A stretch of 33,404 nt of DNA. It comes from Piscinibacter defluvii (GTDB taxonomy: Bacteria > Pseudomonadota > Gammaproteobacteria > Burkholderiales > Burkholderiaceae_C). Where the stretch lies: assembly GCF_004011805.1 (NCBI RefSeq), contig NZ_RCHJ01000036.1:1-33404 (forward strand). The letters are read 5' to 3'. Below the pieces are notes generated by a model. It made no database searches. It was not told the DNA's origin and saw nothing but the letters and a program-made list of their open reading frames with translations. A program made the translations under genes and the position numbers. Below are positions 25,898-33,345 of the stretch, piece by piece; the stretch's first letter is position 1; every line of letters starts with the position of its first letter.

Positions 25898-26911
25898 TCA
25901 GCCCAGGTCGATATGCAGTTCTCGCTTCAGCACATCCAGCAGTGCCAGGCGGCGCTTCGGATCCTGCAGGTTGACCTCGAGCAGCACCCTCCCGTGGTCC
26001 CAGTCCTTCAGGATGCCGATCTCCGCCTCTCCTTCGTGGATGCGGTACTGCCTGCTGTTGACCTTCGGCTTTCTGGGCCTCTTCGGTACGTCTGCGCGAG
26101 CGACTTCCGCCTCGAGTTGCCGCGTCGTCACGCGATCCTCGATCACCCCTTCGACTAGACCGAGCAGCGCACTTTCGTCCGCGGTCTGCGCGAGTTGAGC
26201 CAGGAGCTGGCCGGCCGTCGCGCCGAACTTTCTCGGGTGCTCGCGCACGCGCGCAAGTGCTGCCTCCGGCAGTTTGTTGAACGCCAGCGTCTTGCTCAGC
26301 AGACTCTTCGAGATTCCCAGCCTTTCCGCGAGCTCGTCGTACGTCTTGACGTGGCCCGCCTCGAGGAGCTTGGACCAGGACCTGGCGTTGTCGTAGGCCG
26401 TCTCGCGGGTGTGCGTGTTGTAGGCCAACGAGAGCTTGTAGCGCTCGATGCCTTCGACGTACTGCGTTGGGATGAGCCGGATGACCCGCTTGCCCGCGCG
26501 CATGAGCGAGCGCTTACGCTTGTGCCCGGAAAGGAGAATCCATCGCCCCTCGGCCCCAGGATTCGGCATCGCATGCGCCGGCTCCAACTGCCCCTGTTGC
26601 CGGATGAGCTCGGCCAGTTCGCCGATCTCGTCCTCCGGGTAAGAGTCGCGGCTGTTCTCCGGGTTGTCGTCCACCAGGTCGATCGCGACCTCGATCCAGC
26701 CAGCTGCCCCCTCTGGCTTCGCACCTTCCGCGCCGGCCGCCGCGTGACTTCCCAGGCGCGCTCCCTCCTCCCCATGTCGCAACAGGTTGCCGCCGGTTTG
26801 TGCCAGCGTCTGCTCTGCTGCACGAAACCGCTGATCCACCGCCGACGATTCGCTCGCCAACGAGGTCTTCAGCGAACCGCTCAGCATTGACGCCCGATCC
26901 TTCTTGCTCAT
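25898..26911 (-). CDS. parB: ParB partition/centromere-binding protein
   Basis: 337-aa ParB/Spo0J-family protein. An unusual 70-residue Ala/Gly/Glu-rich N-terminus precedes the ParB nucleotide-binding region (VAIDLVDDNPENSRD at 75-89, then SGHKRKRSLMRAGK at 128-141 in place of GERRxRA, then NTHTRETAYDNARSW). The helix-turn-helix is at about 190-212 (TYDELAERLGISKSLLSKTLAF) and the C-terminal dimerisation part is basic then acidic. It starts 11 bases after parA with GAAGGGG upstream. It is expected to bind the three 16-bp palindromes upstream of parA, spread, and stimulate ParA ATPase. Confidence 0.93.
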   Translation of the reverse strand: MSKKDRASMLSGSLKTSLASESSAVDQRFRAAEQTLAQTGGNLLRHGEEGARLGSHAAAGAEGAKPEGAAGWIEVAIDLVDDNPENSRDSYPEDEIGELAELIRQQGQLEPAHAMPNPGAEGRWILLSGHKRKRSLMRAGKRVIRLIPTQYVEGIERYKLSLAYNTHTRETAYDNARSWSKLLEAGHVKTYDELAERLGISKSLLSKTLAFNKLPEAALARVREHPRKFGATAGQLLAQLAQTADESALLGLVEGVIEDRVTTRQLEAEVARADVPKRPRKPKVNSRQYRIHEGEAEIGILKDWDHGRVLLEVNLQDPKRRLALLDVLKRELHIDLG

Positions 26912-26922
26912 CGCCGACCCCT

Positions 26923-27576
26923 TCACTTCAATTCGTTGAGCAACTCGTCGACGAGCGCTTCGACCTCGGCAACGGCTGCACCGGCCCGCGGTACGGCGTG
27001 CACCGTCCCGCCCATCACCTGGCACTCTCGATAGGCACTTCGCAAGCCGAGCTGCGACTTGAGGACCGGAACCCCCTCGTCTTCGGCCATCACGTCGAGC
27101 GCACCCTTGGCCATGGCGGTTCGCTGCACCATGTTGAACACCACCACGGCCTTCAGATCCGGGTTGGTGGCCTGCGCCTGCGCGGCCAGTTTCTTTGCGG
27201 CGACAGCTGCCCAAAGGTCGGCCGGCGAAGGCACCACGGGGATGACCGCAAGGTCGGAGACCAGCAGCGCCGATCCGGCAATCGGAGAATCCACCGAAGG
27301 TGGGCAATCAACGACGATGTAATCGAAATTATCCAGGTCGGCCTTAATTTCCCGATGCAGCGCGGCACCAAGCCCACTCAGATTGGAGATGCGCGCGGGA
27401 AACGGCGCCTCATCCTTTGCCTGGGCGTGCCACCGCGTCGCGGTGTTCTGCGGGTCGGCATCGATGATCTTGACCTTCTTCTTGCGACGCCCAAGTGCTC
27501 CGCCGAGGTGCATCGCAATGTTCGTCTTCCCGCATCCGCCCTTTTGATTGAAGACGGTAATGATCTTCGCCGTCAT
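26923..27576 (-). CDS. parA: ParA partition ATPase
   Basis: 217-aa Walker-type ParA with no N-terminal regulatory helix-turn-helix (small type Ib-like or Soj-like). The deviant Walker A KGGCGKT is at 12-18, followed by IIDADPQNTATRW and DYIVVDCPPS (Walker B). It forms a nucleoid-bound gradient that moves ParB-centromere complexes apart. The start at 27574-27576 is set by AAGGAG and by the family N-terminus (MTAKIITVFNQKGG); the open frame further upstream crosses a centromere site and is rejected. It is co-transcribed with parB. Confidence 0.95.
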   Translation of the reverse strand: MTAKIITVFNQKGGCGKTNIAMHLGGALGRRKKKVKIIDADPQNTATRWHAQAKDEAPFPARISNLSGLGAALHREIKADLDNFDYIVVDCPPSVDSPIAGSALLVSDLAVIPVVPSPADLWAAVAAKKLAAQAQATNPDLKAVVVFNMVQRTAMAKGALDVMAEDEGVPVLKSQLGLRSAYRECQVMGGTVHAVPRAGAAVAEVEALVDELLNELK

Positions 27577-27604
27577 TGGTTTGCTCCTTCGATTCAGCCC
27601 AAGC

Positions 27605-27620
27605 GTTTCCGCGCGGAAAC
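27605..27620. promoter_or_regulatory. parS-like centromere site 1
   Basis: Perfect 16-bp palindrome GTTTCCGCGCGGAAAC, 28 bases before parA. It overlaps a candidate minus-strand -10 box TATAGT (27619-27624), so ParB binding could also repress parAB. It has the same 16-bp form (GTT...GC...AAC) as parS sites of Burkholderiales secondary replicons. Confidence 0.85.
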
Positions 27621-27729
27621 TATACGGGCCGACTGTCGTCGTCGTCGAATCATTCGTCAATAGTCTTTGAATGAAAATCCACCTGCGCGCCTTCAATCGT
27701 TGCGAAGAAGCATCGAGAAATGCGACTGC

Positions 27730-27745
27730 GTTTCCGCGCGGAAAC
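27730..27745. promoter_or_regulatory. parS-like centromere site 2
   Basis: Second exact copy of the 16-bp palindrome, 125 bases from site 1. Confidence 0.85.
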
Positions 27746-27915
27746 AAGGGCGCCGACCGCCGCTGCCCGACCCAGGCTTCTGTATCGTCAAGGACTCCTT
27801 GAGGACGCTTGAGGTGCCCGGTTGCGAATGGCACCTACTGAAGGGGATCCTGTGGACGTCGGCTTGCTAAGTCTCCCGACTGGCGCCAGCTTCATGGCCC
27901 GCTTGCATTCCTCTC

Positions 27916-27931
27916 GTTTCCGCGCGGAAAC
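27916..27931. promoter_or_regulatory. parS-like centromere site 3 (extended palindrome)
   Basis: Third exact copy, 186 bases from site 2. Here the symmetry extends to 24 bp (27912-27935), so this site may bind ParB most tightly. Confidence 0.85.
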
Positions 27932-28030
27932 GAGACGCCCAGTTGAGCGCCCACGGCGGGGCAGGGTGGTCGCCTCCACTCTTGAACGCCGACTCTCGTT
28001 CTGAACAATCTTGCGAAGGTGTGAATCTTA

Positions 28031-29974
28031 TTAAGTTCCTGATGCTCGGACGACGAACTTCTCCATCGCAGCCATGAGGGCCTCCTCGTGCTCCGTGACG
28101 TAGTTCGACGTGGTCGTCAGCGACGCGTGGCCCAAGAGCCGTTGCACGGCGTTCAAGGGCACGCCGTCCTTCAGAGCCAAAGTGGCGCAGGTGTGGCGCA
28201 ACCAGTGAGTAGACGCTTCCCTGAACTTGCTCGCCGCCACCGGATCCGTCACCGCGAGATCGTCACCGCGCTTGGCCAAGTGCTCCTTCAGCGACTCGTA
28301 CAGGGCGGTATAGCGGAGCGGCTGGGTTGGGGCCGGCCCGCCCACGCGCCGGCGGCCGCGCCGGCTTCGCAACAGCGGCGCCAGGCGAGCCTTGTCATCC
28401 TTCGGCGCCCTGGCAACTCGCACAACCTCGTCCGGTGGCACACCCACGCTCTGCAGGTAGGTCAAGAGCATGTCGCGGACAGGGGAGGGCAGGGGTACGT
28501 TTCGCACCTTGTTTCCCTTGCCGATCACCTTCAGGCGCCACACCTCGCCCAGGATGATGCTTCCCAACGTCAGCGACAGCATTTCGGATGCGCGCAGGCC
28601 ACACGCGAACCCCAGCCAGAGCACCAGCACCAGCCGCCGCTCAAGGTCCGAGCAGCCCTCCGCACCCAGCCCGTCGACGACGTGGTGCCACTCGGCGAGG
28701 GTGAAGCTCCGCCCGGTGAATTGCTGGGTGAGTTCGTCCACGGCCTTCTGCGACGTGGCGCGTTTGCCCAGCAGCTTGAAGGGGTTGATCTGCGCCACCC
28801 GCCCCTCGACCAAGAACTCGAAGAGCGACCGGACGGTGAGGAGATCCTGAGCGACGGATCCCTCCGAGAGTGCCCCGTCGAAAGGCCTCCACTCGGCGCC
28901 GTGCCGCTTCGCGCCTCGAGGCCCGATCCATGCCTCGGCCGGGAGTTTCCACCCCGCCTCGGCCCATTCCTCTGGTGTCTTGCGGCCCAGGTCGTACAGC
29001 CAGGCGCGGTAGTGGATCGCGTCCTCAGTGGTCAGCTCCGGGAAGCTCGCTTGGCGCTCGAAGTAGCACCACAGTAGAAGCCGCTCGGCGTTCTTCCGGT
29101 AGGAGCGCAGGGTGTTTGGGTTGATCGCCCTGGCCGCCAGCCACAGTTCGATGGCGTGCTTGTCGTTCAGGGCGCCCAGTGCATTCCCGCCGGGCAGGTA
29201 AGGGGAGGGCGGGACCGGCACTGCCGCCGCGGCCGCCGCGCGCATGACGGGCTGCCTCGGCGGGGTGAATCGCTCCAGCGGGACGAGCGGGCTGGCCACA
29301 GGCAGAAGCGCCGGCAGGGCAGGGGGCTTGGCCTCGACCGCGTGCTCGTCCATCCACTGCTGCAGGCGGTCGGCCCACACTTCACCCACGCCCGGCACTT
29401 CCTCCCAGCGCGGCGTCTTCCGTGCCGCCAGGGCGTCGCGCACGGCGCCCAAGGTGGCCAGGCCAGCCTCGGCGAGTTTGGCCGACAGGTTTGGGGCCAG
29501 CCACGTTGCCACGGGGTCTGATCGCTTGGGCTGCCGGCGCGTCGCGCGCTCGAGCAGCTGCAGCGCTTGGCGCAGACGCTGGCTGAGCCGCTCGCGGCGC
29601 GCCTCGGCGCGATCCGAACCGCCGAACTCCTCCTTCCACATCTCGGTGAGCTCGGCTTCGGAGAAGTCGCCGGCGTCGGCGAAGCGCGACGCGAACTCGG
29701 CCAGCGTGGGCTTGGCACTGGTCTTGACCCGCCACGGCTCGCGGCGGAACAGCCCTATGAGCGAGGCCTGGCCGGTGGCCAGCGCCTCCTGGATCAGCGC
29801 CTGGCGCACCCAGTGCATCGTCGCCTTGGCCAGCGTGTCGGTGTAGTCGCCCTCGAACTGCAGGTACAGCTCCCAGGCCTTGGGCAGTTCGACGCCGTCC
29901 ATGGCCGCCCGGTAGAACGTGATGTGCGCGCGCGATAGCTCGCGCCGGCCGGCCGGCAGCAGCTCGCGCGTCAT
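28031..29974 (-). CDS. Tyrosine recombinase/integrase with long N-terminal extension
   Basis: 647-aa site-specific recombinase. Residues 1-210 form a plasmid-integrase-type N-terminal domain (DUF3701-like) including a helix-hairpin-helix-like segment (VPGVGEVWADRLQQW, 193-207). An Ala/Pro linker to about 265 is followed by a SAM-like core-binding domain (272-400) and the catalytic domain: R461 (CGLRASEM), Lys near 487, H590 and R593 (HWLRHT), H616 (GHAS), Y625 (SNYVTEHE). All catalytic residues are present. AGGAG lies upstream of the ATG at 29972-29974. A sigma70-like promoter with an internal dyad lies 90-118 bases upstream. It is homologous to the truncated recombinase at 32395-33345. Roles could be integration, dimer resolution or inversion. 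Confidence 0.9.
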   Translation of the reverse strand: MTRELLPAGRRELSRAHITFYRAAMDGVELPKAWELYLQFEGDYTDTLAKATMHWVRQALIQEALATGQASLIGLFRREPWRVKTSAKPTLAEFASRFADAGDFSEAELTEMWKEEFGGSDRAEARRERLSQRLRQALQLLERATRRQPKRSDPVATWLAPNLSAKLAEAGLATLGAVRDALAARKTPRWEEVPGVGEVWADRLQQWMDEHAVEAKPPALPALLPVASPLVPLERFTPPRQPVMRAAAAAAVPVPPSPYLPGGNALGALNDKHAIELWLAARAINPNTLRSYRKNAERLLLWCYFERQASFPELTTEDAIHYRAWLYDLGRKTPEEWAEAGWKLPAEAWIGPRGAKRHGAEWRPFDGALSEGSVAQDLLTVRSLFEFLVEGRVAQINPFKLLGKRATSQKAVDELTQQFTGRSFTLAEWHHVVDGLGAEGCSDLERRLVLVLWLGFACGLRASEMLSLTLGSIILGEVWRLKVIGKGNKVRNVPLPSPVRDMLLTYLQSVGVPPDEVVRVARAPKDDKARLAPLLRSRRGRRRVGGPAPTQPLRYTALYESLKEHLAKRGDDLAVTDPVAASKFREASTHWLRHTCATLALKDGVPLNAVQRLLGHASLTTTSNYVTEHEEALMAAMEKFVVRASGT

Positions 29975-30061
29975 CGCGGGACTCCTAAGTCGTTGTCGGG
30001 GCTCACGTTAGGGTCGTTTCCGGGTCTCAAGCGGCGGAAATTTCAGACTGGCTGTAATCGG

Positions 30062-30092
30062 TGATAATAGCAGTTATCATCGGTTATCTCAA
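30062..30092 (-). promoter_or_regulatory. Promoter with internal operator for the 647-aa recombinase
   Basis: On the minus strand TTGAGA (30087-30092) and TATTAT (30064-30069) are spaced 17 bp, a good sigma70 fit. The dyad TGATAA-6-TTATCA (30062-30079) covers the -10 and spacer. A second, 17-bp near-perfect palindrome (30095-30111) lies just upstream of the -35. This layout implies tight repression or autoregulation of the recombinase. Confidence 0.65.
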
Positions 30093-30469
30093 TACGAATG
30101 CGACGCATTCGCACTGCGGCAGCTCACACAACTGAATTTGACGCTCTCGCCGGGAGCCGGGGTAGTCGTACCTTTCGTGCATGTATGGACCCGACGCCCT
30201 TTGCAAGCCCTACGCTGTGATGGGAAGAAGTGGTCTGCACGCATGTATCCGGCTCGCTTGATGGGCACAGCTCTCACATGCCCGCAGCCTCGATGAGATT
30301 CGCGCATCTCGTCCTCAGCAAATTGGCGGCTTGATTGCTCAGCCGGCAGGAAAATCAGGATCCCGAGATGCTGGTCTGACCGATTTCGTCATCACGTTGG
30401 TAGTGCTTCGCAAACCTGCGCTGGGTTTCTGGTGTCAACCCTCCACGTTGAGTTTTGACGTCGTTGGGG

Positions 30470-30491
30470 CACCCTTCCCGCTGGCGGGAAG
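30470..30491 (-). ncRNA. Candidate seekRNA/bridge-RNA region hairpin of the IS1111-type element
   Basis: Perfect arms CCCTTCCCGC (30470-30479) and GCGGGAAGGG (30482-30491) lie 33 bases after the transposase stop in transposase sense. IS1111-group elements encode their guide RNA in the non-coding right end, downstream of the transposase, so this hairpin and about 90 surrounding bases are the likely location. No T-run follows, which disfavours a simple terminator. The RNA itself is not demonstrated. Confidence 0.35.
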
Positions 30492-30523
30492 GGCGGGGGG
30501 ATGGGTGGTGCGTTCAGCCTCGA

Positions 30524-31546
30524 CTACGCCACTGCTTGGCGAACGTACTCTCGATCGCTGCTCAGCAGCGCCTGGATCACACGCGCGTTCTTGTTGGCCA
30601 CCGCCACTGCGGCACGGTTGTAGCCACGCCGCTCGATGAGCTGCTGAAGCCACTTGCTCTGCGCGTCGGTCTTGCCGGCGACGTATCGCAAGACGGCTCG
30701 AGCCCCGTGGATCAACAACGTTCGCAGGTACTTGTCGCCTCGTTTGCTGATGCCGTAGAGCTTGGACTTCCCGCCGGAGGAGTACTGCCGCGGCACCAGG
30801 CCGAGCCAGGCCGCGAGGTGACGTCCATTCTTGAACTCGCTGGCGTCGCCGACCGCTGCCACGATGGCTGTGGCGGTGAGCGGGCCGACACCATCGATGG
30901 CGCTGATCCTCTTGCAGGCCTGCGAGTTGGACATGAACGCCTTGACCCTGGCGTCGCAGCTGTCGATCTTCTCCTCGACCGACTTCAGGTGCTCCAGGAG
31001 GTCCACAAGCAGGCCTCGGCAGAACTGCGAGAGTTCTTCGTCCTGGCTGGCCAAGACGTCGGGCATGGCGCGGTGGAAGGCTGCAGGGGTCTGGGCGACA
31101 ACGATCCCGCGCTCAGCGAGCACACCGCGGACCTGGTTGATGATCGCGGTGCGCTGATGGACCAGGAGTTGACGGAGCCGGTGCAGCGCCTGCAGGTCTT
31201 GCTGCTCGATCGTCTTGATCGCAACGAACCGCATGGCGGGGCGGCTTGCCGCTTCGACGATCGCTTCGGCATCGTTGCGATCGTTCTTGTTGGTCTTCAC
31301 GAACGGTGCAACGTACTGCGGGCTGATGAGGCGCACGTCCGTCCCTTGGCGCTGGAGAACCCGGGCCCAGTAGTGGGCCGAACTGCACGCCTCCATCACC
31401 ACGAGCTTCGGACTCAAGCGCCGAATCGATTCCAGGAAGGAAGGCCGGCTGACCTTCGAACGGTGTACGACGACACCGGTGCGCGTCGCGCCGTGGAGTT
31501 GGAACACACGCTTGGCCAGATCGATACCGAGAACGTCGACTTCCAT
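30524..31546 (-). CDS. IS110-family (IS1111 group) DEDD transposase
   Basis: 340-aa transposase. The RuvC-like DEDD domain shows GIDLAKRVFQLHG (D9), VVMEACSSAHYW (E52) and KTNKNDRNDAEAI (D89, D92). The C-terminal Tnp_20 domain has IDGVGPLTATAIV and SSGGKSKLYGISKRGD with the catalytic serine region. The length is typical and the frame intact. The start ATG at 31544-31546 has GGAGG 7 bases upstream; twelve further in-frame codons upstream are not needed. Enzymes of this type move the IS as a circle using a guide RNA. Confidence 0.94.
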   Translation of the reverse strand: MEVDVLGIDLAKRVFQLHGATRTGVVVHRSKVSRPSFLESIRRLSPKLVVMEACSSAHYWARVLQRQGTDVRLISPQYVAPFVKTNKNDRNDAEAIVEAASRPAMRFVAIKTIEQQDLQALHRLRQLLVHQRTAIINQVRGVLAERGIVVAQTPAAFHRAMPDVLASQDEELSQFCRGLLVDLLEHLKSVEEKIDSCDARVKAFMSNSQACKRISAIDGVGPLTATAIVAAVGDASEFKNGRHLAAWLGLVPRQYSSGGKSKLYGISKRGDKYLRTLLIHGARAVLRYVAGKTDAQSKWLQQLIERRGYNRAAVAVANKNARVIQALLSSDREYVRQAVA

Positions 31547-31620
31547 GATGAGCCTCCATGCCAATCGAAAACGAAGGGGCACGCAGTCTCCCCGAAGGGG
31601 GGCGTCGGGTCCATCTCAGT

Positions 31621-31733
31621 AGATTGGTGCGCTTTGATCTGAGAACCCGTTGCACGACAAGCACTTACGATTGCGGCTGTTCCAGGCGCGGCGGGCTTTT
31701 CGTGCAGATTGGTGCGCTTCGTATCGGGAACCC
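31621..31733. repeat. Two 28-bp imperfect direct repeats beside the IS
   Basis: AGATTGGTGCGCTT occurs at 31621-31634 and 31706-31719; after eight variable bases each copy ends GAACCC (31643-31648 and 31728-31733). The pair lies between the IS transposase and the end of the DUF7713-like gene. It could mark an IS target/junction or tandem binding sites. A GAGACCG/CGGTCTC hairpin follows at 31738-31758. Confidence 0.5.
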
Positions 31734-31773
31734 CTGCGAGACCGGACCCCGCGGTCTCACTCGATCGGCCCGG

Positions 31774-32358
31774 TCAGACCTCTTCGCTCCGGTCGCGAAA
31801 CTCCAACCTGAACTGCCAACCCTCGAAGGTCGCCACCATCCGTCCGAACTCGTCCCAGGAGATCTCGCGGCCATCGATGATGACCATCGGCACACGATGG
31901 TCATCATCGGGATCGCTGTCGACGGTCCCCCGCAGCACCAGGCCATCGTTCACTTGCGGCCCGAGGTCGGTGTCCTCCAGATGGGTGAGGGCCAATGCCC
32001 GGCGCATCTTGCCGATCAGCTTGCCCAGCAACTCCAGCGGGTCGTCGTCAGGCTCCCCGATCACCTGAAACCGATACCCCGCCGGGCTGCCTTCGCGTAG
32101 CTCGAACGCGTCGATCGCCAATCCGGTGCCGCACAGCCAGTTGCGAAACCGGAACTCGTGCTCCGCCCCGCGTCCATCGACCATGCGGACGGGCTCGAAG
32201 GCCACGTGCTCGAACCCCTGCAGACCGAGGCGGCTGGCGGCGGCCTCGTTGAAGCATCGGCCGCAGAGCCGCCGGTAGCCGGTCTCCATCGACCCGTAGT
32301 TCACGACATCGTGGTCGGCCGTGGGCTGGCGGCAGGCATCGCAGGAGATGGGCGGCAT
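31774..32358 (-). CDS. DUF7713-like zinc-ribbon protein
   Basis: 194-aa soluble protein. An N-terminal CxxC...CxxC zinc motif (C6, C9, C32, C35) is followed by a conserved region of FEHVAFEPVRM...FRFRNWLCGTGLAIDAFEL and VIIDGREISWDEFGRMVATFEGWQFRLEF. This arrangement recalls DUF7713 proteins common on Burkholderiales plasmids; the match is from memory. The ATG at 32356-32358 is chosen; an in-frame TTG at 32367 is possible and neither has a clear ribosome-binding site. It lies 36 bases downstream of the truncated recombinase and may be co-transcribed. A long inverted repeat lies within its coding sequence. Confidence 0.72.
   Translation of the reverse strand: MPPISCDACRQPTADHDVVNYGSMETGYRRLCGRCFNEAAASRLGLQGFEHVAFEPVRMVDGRGAEHEFRFRNWLCGTGLAIDAFELREGSPAGYRFQVIGEPDDDPLELLGKLIGKMRRALALTHLEDTDLGPQVNDGLVLRGTVDSDPDDDHRVPMVIIDGREISWDEFGRMVATFEGWQFRLEFRDRSEEV
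31875..31909. repeat. 15-bp perfect inverted repeat inside the DUF7713-like gene
   Basis: Arms CGATGATGACCATCG (31875-31889) and CGATGGTCATCATCG (31895-31909) are exact inverse copies with a GCACA loop. It encodes part of the DDDHRVPMVIIDG segment. Such a long perfect hairpin is unlikely by chance in a window of this size. Confidence 0.8.
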
Positions 32359-32394
32359 GCGTCGCAAGGTGCGTGAAGGCGAGGCAACTTTAGG

Positions 32395-33345
32395 CTACGC
32401 CCGCGGAACGGCGAACCGATCGGCCACCTGCCTGGCACGCCGCGCATCGTCGGTGTGCAGGTACATCGAGGTCGTGGCAAGCGAGGCGTGCCGCAGGTTG
32501 TCTCGCACCGTGGTCAGCTCGGCGCCGCCTTCGAGCAGGTGCGTGGCATGCGTGTGCCTCGTCCAGTGCGGTGTGGCCAAGCGCAGCTTCTCGGCCAGCG
32601 CCGGAGTACCTTCCTCCACGACGTCGGCGGCAGTGCTGAAGAACCGCTTCATCACCCGCCACAGGCGCCACGTGGAGATCCCGCTTTCATCTTCGCCGAG
32701 GCTGCCGATCAGCGGGGTCGACGGGCGCCACTTCGACGGCGTCGCGGGCAGCCCTCTTTGAACAAGGTAGCGATCCAGCGCGGCGCGGGCCAACGGTGGC
32801 AGCACGACCTTGCCGGCCTTGCGGCCCTTGCCGACGACCCGGATCCAGGTGTCGCCATGCACATCGGCATCGATCGCGCCAAGTTGTGCGCTGACGAGTT
32901 CGCTGATCCGAAGGCCCGTGGCGTAGGAGAAGTCCAGCATGAAGCGCAGCCGCTGCGCGGCCGGCTCGCTCCAGCCGTATGACCACTCCAGTCCGTCAGC
33001 GACCACCCGCATCAGTTTCCATTCGTGCTCGGTGAAGGCGTGTGACGCATCGAGTTGCGCCGGTCGGCCGCCCCGCACCTTGACACCGGCGAACGGGTTG
33101 GCCAGGAGGTAGCGCTGCTCGACGAGCCAGCGGTACAGGGCGTTGAGTACGGACAGCGCATAGGCGGCCGAGCGGGCGCAGAGGTCGCCCGCGAAGGGAC
33201 GCCATGCCGGTGACGACCGCGGCTGCGGTGTGCCGACCCAGCGTGCGCGTGGAACTGGATGGCGCAGGAAGGCTCGGTAGGCAATGGCGTCCTCGGTGGT
33301 CAGCGACGACAAAGCCCGCCCGCGCTCGACGATCGCCCACAGGAT
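32395..33345 (-). pseudogene. Tyrosine recombinase, N-terminal half removed by IS1071-like end
   Basis: About 316 codons remain, starting at the insertion boundary. The reading frame is open up to it (ILWAIVERGRALSSLTTEDAIAYRAFL), aligning with residues from about 299 of the 647-aa recombinase at 28031-29974 (LLWCYFER...LTTEDAIHYRAWL), so roughly 300 N-terminal residues are missing. Catalytic residues remain: Arg in YATGLRISEL, Lys in GKGRKAGK, HWTRHT, RHAS and Tyr in SMYLHTDD. A TTG at 33310-33312 could start a shortened product, but part of the core-binding domain is lost. Confidence 0.85.

Larger units (their letters stand above)
27577..28030. other. Centromere region between parA and the recombinase, no gene
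   Basis: About 454 bases with three identical parS-like palindromes and otherwise no convincing gene, terminator or iteron array. Short open frames in it lack ribosome-binding sites and family resemblance. No replication initiator gene or origin is seen anywhere in the window. Confidence 0.6.
29975..30523. other. Region between recombinase and IS transposase, no gene
   Basis: About 549 bases. The left part holds the recombinase promoter and palindromes (30062-30111). An imperfect inverted pair near 30291-30313 is also present. The right part, from about 30430, is probably the non-coding right end of the IS1111-type element. No protein gene is supported. Confidence 0.55.
30430..31640 (-). mobile_element. 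IS110-family element, IS1111 group (ends approximate)
   Basis: Placed from the transposase gene plus non-coding flanks. The exact ends were not found because IS1111-group elements have short subterminal repeats and often no target duplication. Downstream of the transposase are a 10-bp perfect hairpin (30470-30491) and, on the minus strand, GGTTGACA (about 30431-30438), which could supply the -35 of a junction promoter in the excised circle. The boundaries are inference. Confidence 0.6.

Noticed and set aside
27577-27834. Upstream extension of parA by 86 codons
   Set aside because: It crosses a centromere palindrome, lacks family similarity, and the ATG at 27576 has a good ribosome-binding site and the conserved ParA N-terminus.
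27577-28030. Replication origin with iterons
   Set aside because: Only three palindromes with irregular spacing are present, next to parAB and without a Rep gene; the centromere explanation is better.
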